A stretch of 64,000 nucleotides of DNA from Streptomyces sp. 135 (GCF_020026305.1 NZ_CP075691.1:372001-436000), one strand, 5' to 3'. Positions 34,763-44,273 are shown, counted from the first letter of the stretch. Notes: a model not told the origin generated them from the letters alone. Program-made: numbers and translations.

Positions 34763-35878
34763 TCAGCGGAGCCGGGGTGCCGGGCCGACGGGCTTCTCCC
34801 GGCTCGACGTGCGCAGCGTGCCGAGCGTCTTCAGGAGCCGGTCGGCGGGCTCGCGCAGTCCGGGATGGGCCAGGACGGTGTTCCGCAGGCCGCGCACCGG
34901 CCTGCGCCACATCCGGTGCGCGGCTGCCACCGGATGGGGGCGCGTCGCGAAGCCTTCACCCACCCGCAGTTCCCGCGTCTTGAGCCGGTCCTTGTACTCC
35001 TTCTCGCCCCGCCCCAGGTCCATGATCCGTACGCCGTGCCGCCCCGCCGCCTCCGCCATCCGCAGATGCATCAGCAGCCCGGGCGAGTAGTAGCGGAACT
35101 GGGGGTCGTACGCGGTGAACCACGCGGCGAACACCGTGCGCGAGGCCGGCCCGAAGTGTGCGGCCACCGGCCGGTCGCCGGCGTACATCACGGAGAGCAC
35201 GCCGGTGAGGTGTTCCTCGCGGAGCTCGAAGAGATGGTCCACGAGACCGACGATCCACGGCCGCGCGAAGCGGTCCATGCGGCCCGTCCTGCGGTACTGG
35301 GCGGACTTCCAGCGCATGAGGGTGCGCAGCACGCGCGGGTCGCGCTCGTCGTAGACGAACCGCAACTCGCCGAGGTCGCGGACGAGTCGGCGTTCCTTCT
35401 TCAGCGTCGCCCTGGCCAGCCGCGGGTAGGCGTCGCGCAGCCACTGCGCGTAGTCGCCCTCACCGGCCCTCAGGTCGAGCACCGGCGAGGCGAACGTGCC
35501 GGTGACGTGCCCGCCGAACGGCTTCTGCTCCTCGACGAGGTGATCGAACTCGAAGACGGCGAGCCGGCAGGCCTTCAGCAGTTCCTCGGTGTCCCACACG
35601 ACTCCGGGGCGGTGTACGAGCGCCTGGCAGTCGGAGAGGCCGAGGCCGATCGCCCGGCCGACGCCGAAGGAGTTCCGCTCGTACGGGAAGAAGCCGACGG
35701 GCTCACCGCCCTCCCGTAACACGGCCACCCGGGCGCCGCCGCGGAACCGGCCGACGCCTTCGGCGAACTCCGGTGCCAGGAACGGGTTGGCGTACTCGGG
35801 CGACTCGTCCATCGCCCGGTGCCAGGCCGCGCGGAGCGGGTCGCTCAGCCCGTAGAGTCCGTGGATGGTGATGTCCAC
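34763..35878 (-). CDS. GNAT acetyltransferase of the FemAB/CelD-BcsL type
   Basis: 371 residues from a GTG. The double-GNAT layout of Acetyltransf_6 is visible: VAVLREGGEPVGFFPYE in the first half, and LSVMYAGDRPVAAHFGPAS and YSPGLLMHLRMAEAAGRHG in the second. RIMDLGRGEKEYKDRL near 290 is the usual CelD/BcsL block. Such proteins modify exopolysaccharide or surface glycans. It is probably in one operon with the DegT gene. Confidence 0.85.
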   Translation of the reverse strand: MDITIHGLYGLSDPLRAAWHRAMDESPEYANPFLAPEFAEGVGRFRGGARVAVLREGGEPVGFFPYERNSFGVGRAIGLGLSDCQALVHRPGVVWDTEELLKACRLAVFEFDHLVEEQKPFGGHVTGTFASPVLDLRAGEGDYAQWLRDAYPRLARATLKKERRLVRDLGELRFVYDERDPRVLRTLMRWKSAQYRRTGRMDRFARPWIVGLVDHLFELREEHLTGVLSVMYAGDRPVAAHFGPASRTVFAAWFTAYDPQFRYYSPGLLMHLRMAEAAGRHGVRIMDLGRGEKEYKDRLKTRELRVGEGFATRPHPVAAAHRMWRRPVRGLRNTVLAHPGLREPADRLLKTLGTLRTSSREKPVGPAPRLR

Positions 35879-36177
35879 CTCAGCTCGACCGCCCTTCGTC
35901 GGTCTCCGCGCAAGGCCTGCCGGGCGTCACGCCTGCCGGTGGGACCGCGTGCGGATCATCGCTCTTGGATCGCATGGGCGACCGCTCCCCCCATGACGCG
36001 CTGTCGGCGTCCTGCCGCTTCTCCGGATCTCGACGGACCGCTGCTCACGCCCGCGCGAGGTGAGCACGCCGCGCACGCGCGTGTTCCACGGTCGTCGACC
36101 GATGCGAACTGCTCGGCGATGCTCAAAGGTCGCGAAACAGTACGCACGTGTCAAGGGTGCCGGGCGCGCTCCGCGAT
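35879..36177. other. Intergenic region upstream of the acetyltransferase
   Basis: About 300 bases without a convincing gene. A minus-strand TTGACA occurs at 36143-36148 beside the MerR stop. Base composition at 36080-36150 is less GC-rich than around it, which fits a promoter for the gene starting at 35878, but no clear -10 can be paired. Confidence 0.4.
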
Positions 36178-37203
36178 TCAACCGCGTTGGCGCGGCGCGG
36201 TGTTGACACGCCCCCCGCACACCTTGCCGATCTGTGCCAGGGCCTCCCGCAGGGTGGTCGGCCGCAGGGCGCCGCGCACCGCGGGACCCGCCCAGCCCGG
36301 TCCGCCGAGCATGACGACGGGCCTGCCGCGGGCACCGCGCACGCCCCAGCGGGTGTCGGCGATGTGCCGGGCCAGCGGCACGCTCGCGGTGGAGCGGGCC
36401 TGCGACCACAGGACGACGACCGCGGGACCCGTCCTGCGGACCGCCGCCGAGACCGCCTCGACCGGCACGGCCGCCCCGAACATGCGCTGGGCGACGCCCA
36501 CTTCGCCGAGCGCCGCGCTGAGTGCCTCCAGCGGCAGCGAGTGCTGCTCGCCGGGGACGCAGGCCAGGACGAGCGGTGCCGCCGGGGACGGGGCGGCCGG
36601 GGCGGTGGCGCAGCGGTGCAGGGTACGGGAGACGTGCCAGGACAGCAGGTGCTCCACCTCCACGTACCGGTCACCGGCCTCCTCCCACTTGCGGCCCACC
36701 GCGTGCAGCGTCGGCACCATCACCTCCTGCCACGCGGCGAGCAGACCGTGCCGCTCCACCGCGTTCGTCAGCAGGTCCTGGACAGCGGGAGCGTCGAGGC
36801 GAACGGCCGCGCGCGACAGGCCCCGCCGCTGCCGTACGAAGGCGTCCGGTGATCCCTCGTGGGCGCGGGGGGCCTGCCGGGGCGACGGCAGGCGGGCGGC
36901 GGCGGATTCGGGGCCGTGCCGGAGCGCCTCGCGCGCGGCATCGGCCGGCGGCACCCCGAGCGAGGTGAGGCGGCCCATCTCCTCGACCACCGCGATGTCC
37001 CGCTCCGACCAGCGGCGGTGGTGGCCGGGCTCGCGCGTGGCGGGACCGAGGCCGTACCTGCGGTCCCAGGTGCGCAGCGTCGTGGGCGACACTCCCAGGC
37101 GCCTCGCCAGCGCGCCTGTGGTGAGGCCGGCTTCGGGGGTCCCGGTGCCCTCGGTCGTCCGGGTGCCCTCAGGACGGTCGCCGCGTTCACTGGGCTCGCT
37201 CAT
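36178..37203 (-). CDS. MerR-family regulator with B12-binding domain (CarH/LitR-like)
   Basis: 341 residues. The MerR HTH is LTTGALARRLGVSPTTLRTWDRRYGLGP near 26-55. The helical B12 cap has RKWEEAGDRYVEVEHLLS, with the Trp and Glu-His that shield adenosylcobalamin in CarH, and PGEQHSLPLEAL supplies the His that ligates cobalt. In CarH/LitR light breaks the Co-C bond and releases DNA. It is divergent from an ECF sigma gene, as in the litR-litS arrangement controlling carotenoid genes in S. coelicolor. No crt genes are in the window. Confidence 0.85.
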   Translation of the reverse strand: MSEPSERGDRPEGTRTTEGTGTPEAGLTTGALARRLGVSPTTLRTWDRRYGLGPATREPGHHRRWSERDIAVVEEMGRLTSLGVPPADAAREALRHGPESAAARLPSPRQAPRAHEGSPDAFVRQRRGLSRAAVRLDAPAVQDLLTNAVERHGLLAAWQEVMVPTLHAVGRKWEEAGDRYVEVEHLLSWHVSRTLHRCATAPAAPSPAAPLVLACVPGEQHSLPLEALSAALGEVGVAQRMFGAAVPVEAVSAAVRRTGPAVVVLWSQARSTASVPLARHIADTRWGVRGARGRPVVMLGGPGWAGPAVRGALRPTTLREALAQIGKVCGGRVNTAPRQRG

Positions 37204-37357
37204 CCGCTCACGATACGACGCACAAACGACGCGGGTTGCCGGGTGCGGGGAGCCGCTCCGAGTATGACGCAGCCGTGGCCGGGGCCTCGGTCCGCCTGCC
37301 CGATTTCCGCCGGGTGGAGTGCGGTTGACGATCGTGAAGAGGAGCTGACGGGCGTCC

Positions 37358-37990
37358 ATGAGTGCAGCGGTGCCAAGGCCCGCGCGGGCCTTCGCCGAAG
37401 TGCCGGGAAGAGCCGAGGTGCCGGACAGAGCCGAGGTGCCGGGCAGCGGTGACGCGCTGGCCGCGGGACTGGCCCGCGGTGACGAGGCGTGCCTCGTCGC
37501 GGTGTACCGGCAGTGGGGCCCTCGGGTGCAGGCGCTGGCCCGGCGCGCGCTCGGTGACAGCCGTGAGGCCGAGGACGTCGCCCAGCAGGTGTTCCTCGCG
37601 GCGTGGCGCGGCCGGCGGGGGTACCGCCCCGAACTCGGCAGCCCCACCGCCTGGTTGACCGGCATCGCCCGGCGGAAGATCGCGGACGCGTTGGCGGCGC
37701 GGTCCCGCAGGGCGGCCCTCGTGGAAGGCGTGGGAGCGCGGTACGGCATCGAGTGGCCGCACCGCGAAGAAGCGGACGCCGTGCTCGACCGGGTGCTTGT
37801 GGCGGAGGAGTTGGCGAGGTTGCCGGCGGCGCAGCGGACGGTGCTGCGTCTGACGTTCTATGAGGACCTGACGCAGTCACAGATCGCCGAGCGCACCGGG
37901 TGGCCGCTGGGCACGGTCAAGAGCCACGCGCGGCGCGGGATGCACCGGCTGCGTTCGCTCCTGCGGGACGCGGCTCCGGGCGATACGTAA
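37358..37990 (+). CDS. ECF sigma factor divergent from the B12-type regulator
   Basis: 210 residues. Region 2: YRQWGPRVQALARRALGDSREAEDVAQQVFLAAWRG; region 4: LPAAQRTVLRLTFYEDLTQSQIAERTGWPLGTVKSHARRGMHRL. No anti-sigma gene follows, so control may come from the divergent MerR protein. The N-terminus has a short peptide repeat (AEVPGR, AEVPDR, AEVPGS). Downstream lie 26-bp tandem repeats that begin in its stop codon. Confidence 0.88.
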   Translation: MSAAVPRPARAFAEVPGRAEVPDRAEVPGSGDALAAGLARGDEACLVAVYRQWGPRVQALARRALGDSREAEDVAQQVFLAAWRGRRGYRPELGSPTAWLTGIARRKIADALAARSRRAALVEGVGARYGIEWPHREEADAVLDRVLVAEELARLPAAQRTVLRLTFYEDLTQSQIAERTGWPLGTVKSHARRGMHRLRSLLRDAAPGDT

Positions 37991-38118
37991 GGACGATGCG
38001 TGGAGAAGACGCGTGAAGGCGATGCGTGGAGAAGACACGTGAAGGCGACGCGTGATGAAGGTACGTGAAGGCGACGCGTGATGAAGGTACGTGAAGGCGA
38101 CGCGTGATGAAGGTACGT
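37989..38118. repeat. Five tandem copies of a 26-bp repeat
   Basis: The units start at 37989, 38015, 38041, 38067 and 38093, each 26 bp. The last three are identical (GAAGGCGACGCGTGATGAAGGTACGT without change), and the first two share a variant with GGAGAAGAC. The array starts inside the sigma-factor stop codon. There are no unique spacers, so it is not a CRISPR. Confidence 0.9.
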
Positions 38119-38498
38119 GAAGAATCTTCGGCGCCCCGCATCCGCGTGCGCCCCGGCGGCGGAAGCACAGGGGCAAGGGGCAACCTCTTCGGCCGCCGCC
38201 GACTGCGGGCCCTCCGGGGAGCCAGGCCCCCGCTCCCTGTGCGCCTCAGCGGGGTCGGTGCCGCTGAGGGTGCCGCCGTCACCCCCGGGACGGCGGCCGG
38301 GGGGCCGTGGGTGGGGACGCGTCGGGCGACGCGCCACCCACGGCCCGCCAGAGCCGACAGCCGCGTACCTCCGCGTCCGGAGCAGTGCACGTGTCGCCCG
38401 GTCGTTCAAGGCCGGTGATTTCGCCGATGTGCCCGGGGTGGATGTGGCCGGACAGTGGCCGCTGCCAGTCATCGCACCGTCGAAAGGATGCGACCGTC
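38119..38498. other. Intergenic region with two hairpins
   Basis: No gene is supported in these 380 bases. Two hairpins are clear: CCTCAGCGG / CCGCTGAGG at 38244-38269, and a 13-bp stem GGGCCGTGGGTGG with its complement, extended by an inner CGCGTC/GACGCG, at 38302-38346. They probably end the sigma-factor transcript. The rest would hold the promoter of the esterase gene. Confidence 0.6.
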
Positions 38499-39431
38499 GT
38501 GCAGCAGTCCAGTCTTGAGATCCCCGGCAGCCCTCCGTCCCCGCGCAGGTCACGGCTGCGGCCGCGCCTCCTGCGGGCGTCGCTCGCCGCCCTTCTGGCC
38601 GTGGGCGGGCTGATCACCGCCCAGTCGGGCAGCGCGGGCGCCGCGGAGAATCCGTACGAACGCGGTCCCGAGCCGACCGTGTCCAGCATCGAGGCCCCAC
38701 GCGGCCACTACGCCGTGTCCGAGACCCGCGTGTCCTCCTTGGGCGTCACCGGCTTCGGTGGCGGCACGATCTACTACCCGACGAGCACCGCCGACGGTAC
38801 CTTCGGCGCGGTGGCGATCTCCCCCGGCTTCACGGCCACCCAGTCGACCATCTCGTGGCTGGGGCCGCGGCTCGCCTCGCAGGGCTTCGTCGTCTTCACC
38901 ATCGACACCCTCACCACGGTCGACCAGCCCGCCAGCCGAGGCGCCCAACTCCTGGCGGCGCTGGACTACTTGACGCAGCGCAGCGCCGTGCGCGGCCGCA
39001 TCGACAGCAGCCGGCTCGGCGTCATGGGCCACTCGATGGGCGGCGGCGGGTCGCTGGAGGCCGCCAAGAGCCGGCCGGCGCTTCAGGCGGCGATCCCGCT
39101 GACCGGCTGGAACCTCGACAAGACGTGGCCCGAACTGCGCACCCCCACCCTGGTCGTCGGCGCGGACGGCGACACAGTCGCCCCGGTCTCCTCGCACTCG
39201 GAGCCCTTCTACGAGAGCCTTCCCGGCTCCCTCGACAAGGCGTATCTCGAACTGAACGGCGCGAGCCATTTCACGCCGAACACCTCGAACACCACCATCG
39301 CGAAGTACAGCGTCTCGTGGCTCAAGCGGTTCATCGACAACGACGTGCGCTATGAGAAGTTCCTCTGCCCGCTGCCCCGGCCGAGCACGACGATAGAGGA
39401 GTACCGGGGCAACTGCCCGCACACCTCCTGA
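38499..39431 (+). CDS. Secreted cutinase / polyester (PET) hydrolase-like enzyme
   Basis: 310 residues from a GTG behind AAAGGA. A signal peptide ends near GSAGAAEN. The mature enzyme matches the actinobacterial polyester hydrolases (Thermobifida TfCut2, Streptomyces Sub1 type). The triad is Ser179 in GHSMGGGG, Asp225 in [10 protein letters not shown] and His257 in GASHFTP; Trp204 in [10 protein letters not shown] and Met180 are the substrate and oxyanion residues, and Cys290 and Cys306 form the C-terminal disulfide. The usual subsite Tyr is Phe111 (SPGFTATQ). It probably cleaves cutin-like or synthetic polyesters outside the cell. Confidence 0.9.
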   Translation: MQQSSLEIPGSPPSPRRSRLRPRLLRASLAALLAVGGLITAQSGSAGAAENPYERGPEPTVSSIEAPRGHYAVSETRVSSLGVTGFGGGTIYYPTSTADGTFGAVAISPGFTATQSTISWLGPRLASQGFVVFTIDTLTTVDQPASRGAQLLAALDYLTQRSAVRGRIDSSRLGVMGHSMGGGGSLEAAKSRPALQAAIPLTGWNLDKTWPELRTPTLVVGADGDTVAPVSSHSEPFYESLPGSLDKAYLELNGASHFTPNTSNTTIAKYSVSWLKRFIDNDVRYEKFLCPLPRPSTTIEEYRGNCPHTS

Positions 39432-39463
39432 GAGGGTTCCAAGAAGTTTTACGCGGAAGTAAC

Positions 39464-42400
39464 GTGACGGTCGTGGCCGGACTGACGACTGTGACGGGTC
39501 CCCTCCGGATATACGGCCGGAGCGCTCAACTGCATGCCGTCGACGCCCTGTTGACCGGCGTGCGCGAAGGGCGGGGCGGAGCCCTGGTGCTGGCGGCGGC
39601 GCCGGGGCTCGGCCGGAGCACGCTGCTCGCCCACGCCGTCCGCTCGTTCCGTTCACTCCGGTCGGGGACGGTCCTGAGTACGCGCGCCGTCCCCGCCGAG
39701 AGCCTGATCCCGTACAGCGGGGTCCACTCCCTCTGGTGTACGGGGGCGGCTCCGCGCCCGCTGCCGGAGGGGCCGGGGGCCGTGCTCGCCGTGGTCCGCG
39801 AGCTGGCGGGCGGGCGGCCTCTGCTGGTCTGCGTGGACGACGCGCACCTGTGGGACGCCGCTTCCCGCGCCGCCCTGGGGTACGCCGCCCGTCGCCTCGG
39901 CGGGCCGCATCCCGTGGGCCTCATCCTCTCCGTCGCCGCGTGCCGCGCGGACGATCCGCAGCTGGCGGCGCTACCCGTCGTCCACCTCGATCCGCTCGCC
40001 CCGGCCGAGACCGCCGCGCTCTTCGACGACCTCACGCGGGGAGTCGCGGACACCGTCGTACGCGGGGAACTCCTCCAGGCGGCCGGCGGCAATCCGGGGA
40101 CGCTCCGCGCGCTCGTCGCCGCGCTGACGCCGCAGCAGCTGGCGGGGCGGGTTCCGCTGCCGCGGCGGCTGTGTGCCGGTTCCGTGCCTGCGTACGGTGG
40201 CGTAGACCCCGCGGAACTCCCCTACGACACCGCCGAGTTGCTGCTCCTTGCGGCTGCCGCGCACGAGCCCGGGGCGGCCGCCGCGGGCGCCGACGCGGAG
40301 GTGGTCCTGCGGGCCGGGGCGGCGGCCGGGCTCGACGACGCGTCCCTGCTGCCCGCGGAGGCGGCCGGGCTGGTGCGCCGCACGGCCGACCGGATCCGCT
40401 TCGACGCACCGGGCCTGCGCCGCTCCCTGTACGCCGGTGCTGCGCCCGTCCGGCGCCGCGCCGCGCACCGGCTGCTCGCCTCGGTCCTCGACGACAGCCG
40501 TACGTCTTCGCTGCTGCGCCTGTTGCACTGCGCCCTGGCGACCGAGGGAAGCGACGCCCGGCTCGCGACGGCGCTGGCCGCCGCGGCGGACGCTCCGGGA
40601 ACCGCGCCGTCCCACGCGTTGCGCGCGGCGGCGCTCTCCGCTGCCGCCGACCTCACGGAGCCCCTGCGGGCGTGCCCTGCGCCGCGCCGCCGCCGCACAC
40701 CACGCCCGCCTCGCGGGCCGCCCGGCGCGGGCGCGGGAGCTGCTCGCGGTTGCCCAGTCCGAGTCGACGGACGCGCGGGTGCGGGGCGCGGTAGAGCTGA
40801 CCCGAGGACAGCTGGCCCTCGACGACGGCCCCGTGACCGACGCCCGCGAGGCCCTCCTGCTCGCGGCGGACCTCCTCGCCCCACACGATCCGCAGCGCGC
40901 CCGGGAAGCCCGCCTGGGCGCGATGGCAGCGGCATGGGACATGGGCGACGCCGAGGCGTATCTGGCGGCGCTGGGCACTCCCCCGGACACCGAGGCGTAT
41001 GCGGCGGCGCTGGACACCCCCCAGGACACCGAGGCCACGAGGCCGGCACCGGCCGGCGCGGATCATCGGGCCGAGAAGGCACGGCCCGATGAATCGCTGA
41101 CGGAGGGGTCACCGCCGGAGAAGCGACTGCCCGAGGAGTCGCCGGCGGAAGGGTTGTTGGCGGAGGAGCCGCTGCCCGAGAAGCCGCTGGCAGACGGGTC
41201 GGCACCCGGGAAGCCACTGCCCAAGGAGCCGCTCGCGGAGGAGTCGGCACCCGAGAAGCCCTCGGCCGAACAGCCGCCGATCCAGGAACCCCCCACCGAA
41301 GAGACCCTCGCGGAGGAATACCGCGCCGCCATGTCCATCGTCATGCGCGGACGGCTCGGTGCCGCGAGTCGCGGGCTGCGTGGGGTCGTGGCGCGGGGGC
41401 AGGGGGCCGAGGAGCCGTCGCGGCTGCTGCGGGCCGGGGTGGCGGCCCTCGTCGTGGGTGACCTCGCGGCGGCGTCGCGGATCAACGCCCGGGCCTTGGC
41501 CGCCGCGCGAGCTTCGGGCACGGAGATCCACGTACCGAAGGCGCTGGAGTACCTCGCCTACGCCGAGCTGCGGGCCGGGCGGCACGCGCGCGCCCGGGCC
41601 CACGCCGAGGACGGCCTTCGCGCGGCGCGCCGCACCGGGCAGCGCAACATCGCCGCCCAGCATCACGCGATCCTCGCCCTGGTGGCGTCCATGGAGGGCG
41701 AGGACGAAGCCGTCGCCGGTCACGCGGCCGCGGCGGCGCGGACCGCCGACCGGCACGGCCTCGCGCAGGCCGCGACCCTGGTCCAGTGGGCGCTGGCCCG
41801 CGTGGACCTGGGCCGGGGCCGGGCACCGAGGCCGCCGCGCGGCTCGCCCCGGTCGTGCGCCCCGGGCCGCGGCGCGGTCACTTCGCCGTGCGGATGCTCG
41901 CGGTGCCCTGCTTCGTGGAGGCGGCCTCCCTCGCCGGGGAGGCGGACTCGGCCCGGGTCTGCGTCGAGGAGTTCGCCGCGTGGGCGGCGCAGGGCGCCGA
42001 CCCGCAGGCCCCCGCCCAGCTGGCCCGCTGCCACGCACTCCTCGCCGCCCCCGAGGACGGTGACGCGCTCTACAGGGTGGCGCTCGCCCGCCACGAACTG
42101 GTCGGCGGCGACTTCGAGAGTGCCCGCACCCAGCTCCTGTACGGCAAGTGGCTGCGGCGCAGGCGCCGCCCCGGTGAGGCCAGGGGCAGGCTGCGCGACG
42201 CCCTGGTCTCCTTCGAGCGGTGCGGCGCCCGCGCCTGGGCCGAGCAGGCGCGGGCCGAGCTGCGCGCCACCGGGGAGGCCCGCGCCGCCGAGCCGCCCGG
42301 CGGCCTGTCGGGACTGACTCCGCAGCAGCTGCGGATCGCCCTCTGCGTCGCGGAGGGCGCCACCAACCGCGAGGTGGCGCGGCGCCTGTCGGTGAGTCCG

Positions 42401-42517
42401 AGGACCGTCGACCATCACCTCCGCAACGTCTTCGCGCTGCTCGGGGTACGCTCTCGCGTCGAACTGTCCCGGCTCGTGGCCAGGTCCGAGCAGCTCACCG
42501 CCCACGACGAGCCGTGA
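39464..42517 (+). pseudogene. LAL-type LuxR regulator interrupted by two frameshifts
   Basis: The three successive frames make one large ATP-binding LuxR regulator of about 1,015 residues: AAA-like domain at the N-terminus, TPR-like middle, and a LuxR HTH at the end (LTPQQLRIALCVAEGATNREVARRLSV). The frame changes at about 40670 (an extra base) and again near 41810-41825 in a GC run. Walker B LLVCVDDAHLWD is intact, but Walker A reads APGLGRST with Arg for Lys. Either the gene is broken or both shifts are sequence errors. It lies between the esterase and the sigma-CAP gene in the same direction. Confidence 0.75.
41087..41320 (+). repeat. Glu/Pro-rich repeat block inside the LAL gene
   Basis: This 230-bp block codes for repeating E-E-S/P-x-P-E-K-P-L-type units (for example EEPLPEKPLADGS, KEPLAEESAPEKP). 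It interrupts the TPR-like middle of the regulator, where homologues have none. The repeat stays in frame, so it behaves as a disordered linker. Confidence 0.75.
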
Positions 42518-42606
42518 GGCCGGCCGGTTTTCCGTTATCCGGGCCCGGGCCACGCGTCTCCCTTGTGTCGGAGGAGACAGGTCCCCACACAGAAAGTGGT
42601 CACAGC

Positions 42607-44220
42607 GTGAGCAGCGAACGCCAAGTCGCGATGGTCAGGGCAGCGCAGGACGGCAACCAGCAGGCGCAGGACGCGCTCGTGGCGGAGTACCTTCCGCTGG
42701 TCTACAACATCGTCGGGCGGGCCCTGAACGGCCACGCGGACGTGGACGACGTGGTGCAGGAGACCATGCTCCGCGTCCTCGGCGGTCTCGACGGCCTGCG
42801 CGACCCGGAGAACTTCCGCAGCTGGCTGGTGGCCATCACCATGAACCAGATACGCGGCCACTGGCGGGAGCGCGCTGCGAGCGCGATACCCGGCGGTGGC
42901 GCTCTGAAGGACGGGTACGACGTGGTGGATCCGGGCGCGGACTTCGTGGATCTGACCATCACGCGGCTCGGTCTCTCCGGGCAGCGCAAGGAGACGGCGG
43001 AGGCGACGCGGTGGCTGGACGAGGACGACCGGGCCCTGCTGTCCCTGTGGTGGCTGGAGTCCGCGGGCGAGCTGACGCGGGCGGAGGTCGCCGAGGCCCT
43101 GGAGCTGTCGCCGCAGCACGCGGCGGTGCGGGTGCAGCGGATGAAGGCCCAGCTGGAGACGGCGCGGGTGGTCGTCCGTGCCCTGGCTGCCGGGCCGCTC
43201 TGCGACGGGCTCAAGGAGCTGACCGCGGGCTGGGACGGCGTGCCCTCCGCGCTGTGGCGCAAGCGGCTGGCCCGTCACGCCCGTGACTGCACGGTCTGCG
43301 CGGGCCACTGGTCCGATCTGGTGCCCGCCGAGCGGCTGCTCGTGGCGCTCGCTCTCGTTCCGGCGGGGGCGGCCCTCGCCCAGCGGGTCACGCGGCCCGA
43401 TCTCGTCGTGGTCGGCTCGGCCACCGCCTCGCAGGACGGCGGCGCACCGGTCTCGGCGCGGACGCTGGCCCGGCAGGAACGCGCCAGGCGCCGGCGCCGC
43501 ACCGCCGGGGTGGCCGCGGCGGTCGCCGCACTGGTCGCCGGTGGCGCGGCGGTCCATCTCCTGACGGGCCCGGAGTCGGACGAGACCTCCCCGGCCACGG
43601 CCGCCGCCCCCGGCTCCGCCACTGCCTCGGATCCGGCGTCGGCCTCGAAGAGCGCGTCCCCCTCCCCCAAGCGTTCGGCCTCTCCGTCCGCCAAGCCGAA
43701 GCCCAGCAAGACGAAGCCGAAGAAGAAGCCAGAGCCGAAGCCGTCTACGGCGCCCACCAAAACCAAGACCAAGCCGGAGTCCGAGTCCGCCCCCAAGCCG
43801 AAGCCGGAGCGTCCCGACCCGGCTCCGGCGCCCGCGGGCGGTACGGCCGAGCAGGTCGTCGCACTGGTCAACACCGAGCGCGCGAAGGCGGGTTGCGGCC
43901 CGGTCCGCTCCAACGGCAAGCTCACCACGGCCGCCACGAAGCACTCCGCCGACATGGCGGCACGCAACTACTTCGACCACACCAGCCCGGACGGCACGGA
44001 CCCCGGCGACCGCATCACGGCGGCCGGCTACCGCTGGAGCACGTACGGCGAGAACATCGCGCGGGGCCAGCAGAGCCCGGCCTCGGTGATGGACTCCTGG
44101 ATGAACAGCCCCGGCCACCGCGCCAACATCCTCAACTGCGACTACAAGGAGCTGGGAGTGGGCATCCACAACGGCTCCGGAGGGCCTTGGTGGACGCAGG
44201 CCTTCGGCACGGCGGGCTGA
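42607..44220 (+). CDS. Sigma factor / zinc-finger / TM / CAP-domain fusion protein
   Basis: 537 residues from GTG 42607. Residues 1-200 are a sigma-70-like factor: region 2 (VYNIVGRALNGHADVDDVVQETML) and region 4 (LTRAEVAEALELSPQHAAVRVQRM). Near 222-232 is HARDCTVC, the HxxxCxxC of ZAS anti-sigma domains. A membrane helix lies near 298-320 (TAGVAAAVAALVAGGAAVHLL), then a Lys/Pro/Ser linker of about 90 residues, then a CAP/SCP-PR1 domain (HSADMAARNYFDHTSP, YGENIARG, MNSPGHRANILN). Sensor, tether and transcription factor seem joined in one chain. Confidence 0.88.
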   Translation: MSSERQVAMVRAAQDGNQQAQDALVAEYLPLVYNIVGRALNGHADVDDVVQETMLRVLGGLDGLRDPENFRSWLVAITMNQIRGHWRERAASAIPGGGALKDGYDVVDPGADFVDLTITRLGLSGQRKETAEATRWLDEDDRALLSLWWLESAGELTRAEVAEALELSPQHAAVRVQRMKAQLETARVVVRALAAGPLCDGLKELTAGWDGVPSALWRKRLARHARDCTVCAGHWSDLVPAERLLVALALVPAGAALAQRVTRPDLVVVGSATASQDGGAPVSARTLARQERARRRRRTAGVAAAVAALVAGGAAVHLLTGPESDETSPATAAAPGSATASDPASASKSASPSPKRSASPSAKPKPSKTKPKKKPEPKPSTAPTKTKTKPESESAPKPKPERPDPAPAPAGGTAEQVVALVNTERAKAGCGPVRSNGKLTTAATKHSADMAARNYFDHTSPDGTDPGDRITAAGYRWSTYGENIARGQQSPASVMDSWMNSPGHRANILNCDYKELGVGIHNGSGGPWWTQAFGTAG

Positions 44221-44249
44221 CGGCCCTGCGTGACCTGCAGGCCGCCGCC

Positions 44250-44273
44250 GAGGCCCGGTAACCGAACGGCCTC
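44250..44273. terminator. Short convergent hairpin
   Basis: GAGGCC and GGCCTC flank a CGGTAACCG-containing loop between the convergent stops at 44220 and 44272. Short stem, moderate support. Confidence 0.45.

Noticed and set aside
37989..38118. Possible CRISPR array
   Set aside because: The 26-bp units are directly adjacent with no spacers, and no cas genes are present.
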